NCBI GenBank assembly: GCA_019918135.1
Contig: WBZZ01007015.1
Location: 102,501-131,606, forward strand
Source of the DNA: Paulinella micropora
Lineage: Eukaryota; Cercozoa; Imbricatea; Euglyphida; Paulinellidae
Reading direction: 5' to 3'
DNA length: 29,106 nucleotides
The notes beneath the pieces were generated by a model. The model saw only the letters and a list, made by a program, of their open reading frames with translations. It did no database searches and had not been told where the DNA came from. Each line of letters begins with the position of its first letter. Position 1 is the first letter of the stretch. Positions 20,757 to 29,106 of this stretch are shown in pieces. Made by a program: the position numbers and the translations under genes.

Positions 20757-20860
20757 TGATAGATAGATAGATCGCTAGATAGATAGATAGATAGATATGT
20801 AGATAGATCGATAGATAGGCAGATAGATGGATAGAGAGGTAGATAGATGGATATATATCC
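20757..20860. repeat. (GATA)n microsatellite, imperfect
   Basis: Tetranucleotide repeats of GATA with scattered changes such as GATC, GATG and GGCA. Frames here translate as Ile/Tyr/Leu/Ser repeats and are not genes. Confidence 0.92.
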
Positions 20861-21330
20861 GGCAAGGAGAAGACGCCAGGAGCAACAAAAGAGACAGGGA
20901 CGAAAGGTATATGTAAGGAAGGGACAGGCACGAGAAAACAAGAGAGAAAAGGGGGACCACAAGGAGGAGACCGAGATACAGAGGGAATCAAAAGAGAGAG
21001 ATATGAGAGAACAGCGTCAAGATAGTTGACAGAGGGAGAGAAAGAGAGAAAGAGAAAGAGAGAGAAAGAGAGAGGAAGAGCAGGAGAGATCGAGAGACAA
21101 GGGGAATGAGAACAGAGAGCAAGAGAGAGTGAGAAAGCAAGAGAGATGCATGTTCGATGAGAGAGAATGAGAGAGAGAGAGAGACAGAATAAGAGAGAGA
21201 GAGAGAGAGAAAGGGATTTACAGAGAGAGAGAGGAGAGAGAGAGATACGACAACAAGGGGTATATGATAAGACGAAGAGAGAGGTAGTAAGGGAATCCGA
21301 GGTTATTAGATGAGAGGAAGGCCAAAGAGA
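20861..21330. repeat. Purine-rich GA/GAA simple-sequence region
   Basis: About 470 bases in which the plus strand is overwhelmingly A and G, with GAGA, GAAA and GAGAGAGG units. The degree of order falls towards the right end. There is no gene. Confidence 0.85.
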
Positions 21331-22029
21331 GGCAAAAGACGAGTAGCCAGTATGTCATCATAGACTGAGGCAGGCATACGAGAGGAGACATCAGAAGCAG
21401 GAACATATCTTTCGGAGCCGCGATAAGCTCGATACGTTGAGGGGACAGGTAAAAAGGGACAACCATAGAGGCAAGGCAAAGCAAATGTAACTAGACGGAC
21501 GTAAAACCCGCCGAAGGAGACAACATAGGTGTCTTTGTGTGTTGTCCCTGATGTTGAGATGGTTCTTTGTGTTTCGGTCCTGTTTGTTATAGTCATTGCC
21601 TAGGCCTGTGGGAGGAACCGAGGGTCATTGGGGAAAGCTTACTCCTGTGAAAGGTTTCCGGGTCCCTTTCTGAGGATAGCCTTCCCCTCCCACGACTCCG
21701 TGCCCTAGGCGTCCGGGCATCATGACGGTTTCTATTTGTGGGTTCCGGGCATCAGTGGCCGTCAGGGCTTAGTGCTGGTTGTAGATGATATGTTCCCTTA
21801 CTGCGTTTGTGTGTCTTGGTGGGTTAGTGCTGGGAGTCGGTATTGCAACTGGGGTGGCGTGGTGGTCTGTTGTCTAGGTTGACCCATCTTCGCTCAGAGG
21901 GGGAGTACACAGTTTGAGGTTGAGCACGAATTTGAAAAAGACGTGGCCGTACCAGGTGGGATGCCACTTAAGGGTTGTGTTGGGCCGTCCGGTGTGGTGT
22001 GTAGAGTTGTTATTATAATTCTTATTCTA
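21331..22029. other. Spacer without a recognised feature
   Basis: About 700 bases, becoming G/T-rich on the plus strand after 21500. The longest frame is minus-strand 21306-21596 with no family signature. I see no RNA gene or clear repeat. Confidence 0.45.
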
Positions 22030-22095
22030 TTGTAACTATACCCATATGTATATATATAAATATATGTATGTATATATGTGTATATATATTTATTA

Positions 22096-22153
<58 letters not shown>
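22030..22153. repeat. AT-rich (TA)n and (ATT)n tract
   Basis: TATATA-type repeats to 22090 are followed by about 20 ATT units ending where the first SINE begins. It may be the original target for the SINE or the tail of an older, lost copy. Confidence 0.9.
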
Positions 22154-22528
<375 letters not shown>

Positions 22529-22530
22529 TT

Positions 22531-22829
22531 GGACACCGTGATAGCCCAGTGGTCAAGTTCTACCATCTGGGCCCAGTCGCCAGTTCGATTCCCGTCGGTG
22601 CCACCAGTATTTTCATTGATCATACCGGTCTATTTCTGGACCAGTATTTTAATTGAACATACCGGCCCGTCCCGTCTGGAAGTGTTGGAACTGCCCTTGC
22701 GGGGGTGTCATTAGAGCTTATCGTCAATTCTTCGTACTCCCCTCACGGATGAGACGATGGAGGCGCATGTGCAGAAATGCATCAGCCATTGACAGAGAAG
22801 CACTATTATTATTATTATTATTATTATTA
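22531..22829 (+). mobile_element. tRNA-derived SINE, copy 2, with short (ATT)n tail
   Basis: Begins with the same GGACACCGTGATAGCC head in the tail of copy 1 and ends GAGAAGCACT followed by about eight ATT units. The internal 35-bp unit is present twice but diverged, and one has a T-rich change (GGTCTATTTCTGG). It is close to copy 1, with scattered substitutions. Confidence 0.82.
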
Positions 22830-23145
<316 letters not shown>

Positions 23146-23258
23146 TGGAGGGGTGCACAAGATGGCACTCCATGGGAAGAGGAGGTGGTTGGGCCTCTCC
23201 CCACGAAGGTGACCGCTTGGGGAGGGCGGTCACCGGGATATGCGCAACTCTCAACTGG

Positions 23259-23400
23259 GCATTTACTCGGTAGGGGTTCGGCCAGGCAGGTTGTGGGGTT
23301 GTCTGTTGGATTGTTGGTTGGCTCGTTTTTCTTGGCTGTTGGTTTGGGTCTGGTTTCCTGGTTAGCCCATTTTCGCCGAATTTCCTGCCGAGTAAATGCC
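23259..23400. mobile_element. Small MITE-like element, 142 bp
   Basis: GGCATTTACTCGGTAGG at 23259-23275 is matched in inverted orientation at 23384-23400 with one mismatch, and weaker pairing continues inwards. No coding and no certain target duplication are visible, so a plain foldback repeat is also possible. Confidence 0.45.
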
Positions 23401-23447
23401 TGGGGGCTTCCAGTTCCGGTTTGGTGATCTTATTGAGGTGAGCATTC

Positions 23448-23585
23448 GGAGGAAACAGTACCGAGATGGGTTGAAGATAGGATTCACATTGAGCCGAGAT
23501 GGGGCTGAGTTGACCTGTTCCAACTCGGCTCCATTTCGGCTTCATGTTAATCCTATCTTCATCCTATCTGGGTTTTGTCTCCTCC
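23448..23585. repeat. Long imperfect hairpin, 52-bp core stem
   Basis: Core arms 23461-23512 and 23521-23572 pair at about 43 of 52 positions, not counting G-U pairs, around the 8-base loop ACCTGTTC. Weaker pairing extends about 13 bases on each side (GGAGGAAACAG against CTCCTCC-type sequence). Length and mismatch pattern fit a MITE remnant or a small-RNA precursor; the sequence alone does not decide. Confidence 0.75.
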
Positions 23586-24135
23586 CTATCTTCGCTTCTT
23601 CGGGTTGCCTAACTGGAACACATGATGAGCGCACGTTGGAGAGGGGCTTCAGTCGGTCCCAATGCCTTGCCAGTGCCTTGCTGCGTTGCCGTGCCTTGCC
23701 CCATGCATTCACACCCTCCACCGTTGCATTTCTAACTGAGCAGCTTCGGCTGGGATTACTATACTTGTCTGTAAGACCCTATAGGTACCGCTAGGTTCGC
23801 GCCTTCTATACCCACGTGGGGGAAGGAGTTTCAGCGGCACGCCGTCCGATCTGGCTCCACTCGGGGACACCCGTACCTCATGATGTGTATTGTTAGGAGC
23901 AGCTGAAAGTCCATAAGGCATGAGAGTAGAGGCGTAGGCGATGCGATGGAGAGTGTGTGTAGTGCGTGAGGCAGGTTCTGGCGACGCTGGGGGTGCTGGC
24001 GGGCGCCGAAGGGCACGAAGCGACGCGGCAGCGTCCAGTGACACCGGCGGAAATGCGTGTAGTGTGTGTTGCAGATACCGCCGATGCTATTTGCATGGAC
24101 GGGCGCTTTCCTCGGCGTAAAGAGGCGCGGCGGTG
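23586..24135 (+). other. Region upstream of the LINE ORF, possible 5-prime UTR
   Basis: G+C-rich from about 23820 onward and without a convincing gene; overlapping minus-strand frames look like chance. Two loosely similar GTGTAGTG-containing segments occur near 23956 and 24057. An in-frame TAA at 24118-24120 precedes the LINE ATG, so the ORF does not extend further upstream. The element start cannot be fixed. Confidence 0.4.
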
Positions 24136-25677
24136 ATGGCCAGCGACATTGGCCGTCTACTACTCTCAATGGATTACAAATACGCGAAGCACGGAGCTAC
24201 CACTGTGGCCCTTATGGGACAAGGTAGAATCGCCGAAGACCTGGACAATCCCCGTGGGAATGCCTCTTCGACGGGCTCTGGCCCGATGTCCCAGGATGGG
24301 AGGATGAGGGCTCGCGTATATGACGGAATTCCTGAACCACGTGGAGAGGCTATCTTAGCTGCGCCTCATCCTTCCTCCCCAAACCTGGCACACGGGTCGG
24401 CGCTTCAACGTAAGGCGAGCGGCGCTATATGGCAGATGGCACCGCCGCCTCGACGGTACCGGCGGGTAGATCGGTACGACAAGGACGGGCGTAATCTGAT
24501 TGTCTGGGGGCTCTCAGAACGCGCCAATCTACGGGAGATCGCCTCCAAAATGAGCGGTCTTGGTCTGGTGGTCCCGGTAATGGAGTGGCAAGGCCAGCGA
24601 ATGTCTCGTCACCTGGAGCTGGTCTACGAGGACGATGACAGCAGGCAGACAGCGTTGCAGCAACTCAAACATCTCAAATTCTTCGGCAGAGGGGTCAATG
24701 TGGCCCTTGGGCGCAGGTTCAGGGACAGGGAACGTGTCCGAAGGCTTATTCGCATCCATCTGCGTGGGGAAGCGGCGGTCCGGAAGGAGGAAGCTGCGAC
24801 GGGATATCGCGTCTTGCCTCTGCATGAAGAATGTGTCGATGATGTGCAGGTGGTGTCTTCGGAATTGGCTGCCGATGCACCTAAGTGTGTGTCTGAGTGT
24901 GCTGATGTGCATGTGGTGCCCCTGCATTCGGCGGCCAGTGCAGTGGGGGACCAACCTGCGCAAGCACCTGCAGAGGGGGGCAGCACGAGGGCGGAAGCCA
25001 AGCGCGGCCGTCGGGTCCGGAAACGAGCCAAGAAGCACCGCTCCAAGCAGTTCGATACCGGCTTCAAGCTACTCGTCGCGAGTCACAACTGGCAGGGTAA
25101 AACGGGATACGACAACGTAGGCACGGCGGAATGGGCATCATTCTACAAGCACGAGGGCTGGCTAGTCATCGGGGCTCAGGAGCACCGCATGGGCAAGAAG
25201 CAACTTTCCAAATGCAGCCTGGATGGATTCCGGATTTTTGGAAAACCTGCGGAGGTCAGCGAGAAAAATCGCTGCAAGGGTGGGGTTCTATTCGCGGTGG
25301 CTAACTTCCTTGGTCCGTATTGCAACCTGGTGTCAGCCCCCGTCGACCACCGGCAGCAAGTGTGGCTGCGTATCGCCTCGGGTGTTACCGGCGCTCAGGA
25401 TATCTATGTGGGCAACGGCTACTTTCCCCAGGAAACGCAGGAAGAAGAGTCGTCAGAGGCGTATGCGGCCTGGCAGGCAGCTATAGCTTTTTTTGGAGCC
25501 AAAGGTCTTGTGGTCACGGTGGCGGATGCCAACGCGAAGCTCGGGCCGGCATGCAGCCGAAAAGAGGAGGGCATCGTCGGTCAGCACGGGAGGTCGATGA
25601 TAAGGGAGCACCGGTACGTTCGGAGAACGGCAAGAGACTCGCGGCTGTCCTCGTCGCTACGGGCCTGCGAAATCTGA
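24136..25677 (+). pseudogene. LINE ORF, N-terminal part: RRM-like domain and endonuclease start
   Basis: The ATG at 24136 is chosen because an upstream GTG is unlikely in a eukaryote and TAA lies at 24118. Residues about 119-192 (RNLIVWGLSERANLREIASK through FFGRGVNVALGRRF) resemble the RRM-type domain of LINE ORF1 proteins, which bind RNA. A basic stretch (KRGRRVRKRAKKHRSK, about residues 288-303) could act in nuclear entry or nucleic-acid binding. The endonuclease begins at LLVASHNWQGKTGYDN, with catalytic Asn and then Glu in VIGAQEHRMG, and VTVADANAKLG as the D-x-N motif. After 25590 the frame departs from coding and ends at TGA 25675-25677. Confidence 0.85.
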
Positions 25678-28600
25678 GCGGCTTCTCGTGCCCAGTGGAA
25701 GGGTCCTACTGGTGGTCCCGGCGTGAGCAGCGCGGCATGGGCACAGGCAAGCACCTCCTCGATTACATCTGCGCGTCGCCTGGCTTGGCATCTGGAGCAA
25801 AGTTCGGAGTATGCGAAGATGATCTTGATACGGACCACAAGGCAGTATGGGCCGAACTGACGTGGAGCGGCCAGCGCCGGCCAAAGCGGGCTGCGAAACC
25901 TTACAGGTCCTTTCGTGTTGATAAGCTTATTGGTGCTGGTGTCTCGGGTAATGATCACGCTGCGAAGCAAGCGCTGGATTATCTACGCGACAAGTTCGAT
26001 GACGTATTCCAGCATTGCCTACAGAAGCTTGGAGTGCATCAGCTGCCTGAGCTTGACCTATCGGGTGGTGCCGACAGCCAACGGGTGGTAGATGACGTCA
26101 CCGAGCGAGTGGCGCAGTCCTTCCGAATGGCGGCGCACCGGGTCCTTGGCTCCAGATGTATACGACCCCGTTTCACCAACAATTGGTTCGACGGGGAGCT
26201 AAAGGAGCTCATTCAGCAGCGCCGGGAGGCCTACGCAGCATACAGGAGGGATGAATCGAATGCGGAAGCCCGTCTGAATTGGCTACGGCTCCGCAAGCAA
26301 ATTCGGAAGGCAACTCGGGCCAAGAAGTCCGCCTCCTTCAAGCAAGTGCAGGAAGAAGCGGTCAAATGTCAACGCGAGCAATCCTCAAAGCGCTTTTGGC
26401 TACTCGCGAAGCGGCTTGGCGGGGCACGCAGAACGAAGGTCTCCGCGCCGGTGCAAAGGGAGGATGGCTCACTGGCGTGTACGCTGCCGGAAAAGGTCGC
26501 TCGGTGGGAGGAATTTCGGAAAAATTCGGTGAAGCCACGGGAAAATCCGGCAAGTGCGGCTGTTGTGGTGGAGTGCTGTGCAGAAGCAGGCTCGCTGGAG
26601 TGGGAGGAAGCCGAAGCTAAGCGGCAGTTCCACTGGAACGATCGCTTCAGAGATGAGGTGGCCCGGGCTATGAAGGAGCACGAAGTAGGTGAAGACACTT
26701 GCGAAGAGCTGGACAAGCCGTTCACGCAAGAGGAGGTCCTTGCAAGGCAACGTGCCCTGAATAACCACAAAGCTTGTGGCGAGGACAAAGTGAAGAACGA
26801 GATGCTCAAGTATGGCGGCGCCTACATCAATGGCTACTTAACGCAGTACTTCAACTGGATTCGAGAAGCCGAGAGGACTCCAAAAGCTTGGGGCAAGGGA
26901 ATCATCGTCAATATCCCCAAGGGTGGGGATCCTACGGATCCTGACAACTGGAGGGATATCTCGATTATTAGTTGCCTTGGTAAGCTGTATCTGTCCTTAT
27001 TAGCTACTCGTCTAACGCTCTTCGTGGATGGCCCGGATAAGCTACGTCCAGAGCAGGGAGGCTTCCGCCCGGGGCGTCGCACTACGGATCAGGTCTTTAC
27101 CCTTTGGCAGAGGTTGAAGGGGCGTCAGCAGCAGAAGCGGGAGTCGTATGTCCTGTTCGTCGATCTACGCAAGGCTTTCCCGTCTGTTTGGAGAGATGGC
27201 CTATTTGAGAGGCTCTGGAAGCTGGGTGTAAGGGGCAAGTTCTGGCGCACGCTACGCAGGTGCTACGAGCAGACTTCGTCGCAAATGCTAGTTGATGGAG
27301 CACTCACCCCCGAAGTACTGGAGGGTGTAGGCGTCCAACAGGGGTCCCCTCTCTCTCCTACACTCTTCAACGTCTTTATGGATGAGCTGTGTGATCGGCT
27401 GGCGAGTGCCCTCAAGATCACGGATGTGAAGCGGCTGAACGACATCAAGGCACTTCTATACGCGGACGACGTGGCCCTCATCGCTCACAGTCGCACCGAG
27501 CTCCAGAAGATGGTCAATGTTGTGGCCAAGTTCGCGGAAGATTACCGGCTGGAAGTCAACTTGAAGCCCGGCAAGACGGAAATCATGCCCATTTACACGT
27601 CGAGCAAGGCGAAACGACCAAGTATCAGGGAGCGAGGTGAGCCCGTGGTGTGGTTTCGCGGCCAGAAGCTTTGTGTCACCAGTCAGTACAAGTACCTGGG
27701 AGTGGTTATCACCGACGACCTGAAGTGGAAGGAGCAGGCCCTGCGGGCTACGCGTGTCACTGAAGTCGCCACCGCAGGTTGGTACTCTTTGTGGTGTGCA
27801 GGTGAGATACAAGCTAGGTATCGTCTCATGTGCTGGAATCAACTTGTGGGGGCCAAGCTGAAGTACGCCTTCGATGTCTGGCGTGCCCCCGTATCGCAGC
27901 TCACCAAGCTGGAGGCAGCAATGCTGCGCCCCATGAGGATGATTCTCGGCATCAGCCCTAAGACAAGCAAGTGGATTACACTCTTTCTGGCGCGCTCTTT
28001 GAGTGCGGAGCGTTTGCGGCGGGCGGCGCAACTGAAGTTCTATGGACGGCTGCGTGTTCTACCGGAGAAGCGATTTCCTGTCATCGCATCTCAAGTCAAA
28101 TCCGATTGGACTGCGGAGGCCGAAGGCGCTATCAGGGACTCAATGGATCTACAACAAGGGCTTCAGGAGCTCCTAAATAGCTCAGAGAAGGACCTCGAGG
28201 GTTGGTGTTCGACCGTGGACAAGTGGGCCCTTCAGCAGGACGTCAAGATGGTGCAGCAACTGATGTGGGACAAGCGAGAGGCAGGCAGCGATCTTACTGA
28301 TGGCCTGCGAGTCATCCTAAGACAAGTCTTTGGAACTAAGGAGTTCCCAAGATGGGTAGCCCTTGATGATGCGCATTATAATCTGCTTCGGAGAAGGTTG
28401 CTCAGCTGCAACAACCGCCTTCGGTTGTACCGCAGCAAGTTGGTCAGTGGCATGTCCCCTCGCTGCTTCTGTTGTCATGATGATGTCAATGAGTCCCTTG
28501 CGCACTTCTTATGGGATTGCCCCATGCATGAGGGGAGACGTAAGCAGCTGTTGCTGAGTATGCAGAGGCTCGGTGGCATGGCTGTGGGGGGTGCTGAGGG

Positions 28601-28778
28601 GGATGGAGGGAGTGAGGAGGGTGGTGAGGTCGTAGGCGGTGAGGTTGTGGTGGAGGATGTGTTGCTTGGGCGGGAGCGGGAGGGCTCTGTGCGGCAGGGT
28701 TGGGATGATATGTCGCCTGTGGATCAATCACGATTGTTTTGTAAGTTTTTTTCAGGGGAAGTCGCGCTTCCGCAGTAA
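25591..28778 (+). pseudogene. LINE ORF, C-terminal part: endonuclease end, reverse transcriptase, zinc finger
   Basis: Coding resumes one frame back after the GGG run at 25588-25590. The endonuclease ends with GKHLLDYICASPGL and TDHKAVWAEL (catalytic Asp-His). A basic, helical spacer leads to RT: GKGIIVNIPKGGDPTDPDNW, PEQGGFRPGRRTTDQ, motif A FVDLRKAF at 27156-27179, motif B QQGSPLSPTLFN, and YADD at 27459-27470, then VTSQYKYLGVVITDDLKW. All expected catalytic Asp residues are present. Near the end CFCCHDDVNESLAHFLWDC gives C-x2-C-x9-H-x4-C, the zf-RVT type finger. A Gly/Glu/Val-rich tail follows and ends at TAA 28776-28778. No other stop occurs. Calling it a pseudogene rests only on the frameshift, which could be a sequencing error. 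Confidence 0.92.
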
Positions 28779-28784
28779 CTTTAG

Positions 28785-29106
28785 GCTTGCTGCGTTGTTA
28801 GGGGTTACAGCGTTGCGTCCCCTCCAAAGTTGGATGTGTTGTTTGGATCATATGTGTCTGAGTGTTGGTCTGCTAGGGAGGGTAAAAGGGAGGAGCTTGG
28901 GGTGGAGGATGGGGGCGAGGAGGTGATTGACCTCACTGAGGTTCCATCAGCTTCTGTCCACCCTCTCCCCCAAGTGACGTTGATGTTGCGCGGCGCGGCC
29001 GTCCGCGCAGTGTGGACGTCCTGGCTAGAGAGAGGGGTTCGGGAGCGCAGCGTAGTGTCTCCGAGTTCTTCTCTTCAGCTAACACCCTCGCATCTAGCTC
29101 TTCATG
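28785..29106 (+). other. Open frame after the LINE stop, runs off the window
   Basis: In the same phase as the LINE ORF, after TAA and TAG at 28776 and 28782, the frame stays open to the window end (about 107 codons). It includes KREELGVEDGGEEVIDLTEV; VIDLT is the classic form of a SUMO-interacting motif. It may be the degenerate C-terminus of the LINE ORF, its 3-prime UTR, or chance in G+C-rich DNA. Confidence 0.3.

Larger units (their letters stand above)
24136..28778 (+). mobile_element. Non-LTR retrotransposon (LINE), nearly complete coding region
   Basis: One long coding region of about 1,550 codons with an RRM-like segment, an apurinic-type endonuclease, reverse transcriptase and a C-terminal zinc finger, interrupted by a single frameshift near 25590. 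There is no LTR on either side. The 5-prime end lies upstream in 23586-24135, and the 3-prime end and tail are not seen within the window. It mobilises by nicking target DNA and reverse transcribing its RNA there. Similar LINEs could supply enzymes to SINEs, but the SINEs here end in ATT and I cannot compare tails. Confidence 0.9.

Noticed and set aside
23709..24169. Minus-strand frames upstream of the LINE
   Set aside because: Several overlapping frames are open because the DNA is G+C-rich; none has a domain, and they oppose the LINE direction.

Overview
The window looks like nuclear DNA of a photosynthetic eukaryote, most likely of the red-algal lineage. The only host-like gene I recognise is a two-exon gene for a tiny photosystem II protein of the Psb34 type (697-1250). 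Almost everything else is transposon or simple repeat. There are no operons, Shine-Dalgarno sites or bacterial features. The lineage call rests on this one short gene and is an inference.

Layout: 1-124 foldback repeat; 697-1250 spliced psb34-like gene with a (GA)n tract in its intron; 1251-2983 AT-rich spacer with a 49-bp tandem duplication, a 274-bp TA-flanked MITE, and the left arm of a large inverted repeat; 2984-18816 a 15.8-kb Ty3/gypsy LTR retrotransposon; 19050-19383 the right arm of the same inverted repeat; 19384-20640 a poorly understood, possibly degenerate coding stretch and a diverged repeat pair; 20662-21330 poly(T), (GATA)n and purine-rich simple repeats; 22154-23144 three tRNA-derived SINE copies, each ending in (ATT)n and apparently nested in the previous tail; 23259-23585 two foldback structures; 24136-28778 a non-LTR (LINE) element with RRM-like, endonuclease, reverse transcriptase and zinc-finger regions.

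The LTR element has the order LTR, long leader, gag-like frames, aspartic protease, RT, RNase H, integrase, an extra ORF3 region of about 2.7 kb with an N-terminal membrane segment, polypurine tract, LTR. The order PR-RT-RH-IN places it in Ty3/gypsy. It is large because of a long gag region, a long integrase tail and ORF3. This copy is broken: about ten frameshifts, several in-frame stops, and an integrase lacking its second catalytic aspartate. Nearly every frameshift lies at a mononucleotide run, so sequencing error and true decay are both possible. The LTRs differ by roughly 4-5 percent, so the insertion is not brand new. It sits between two inverted arms that were already present, giving a nested structure. 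Internal coding sequence is clearly richer in G+C than the AT-rich LTRs and left flank.

No convincing new defence or metabolic system is present. The items most worth a second look are the split psb34-like gene with no visible transit peptide, the extra ORF3 and integrase tail of the giant gypsy element, the SINE-in-tail array, and the inverted arms carrying a conserved coding-like segment.
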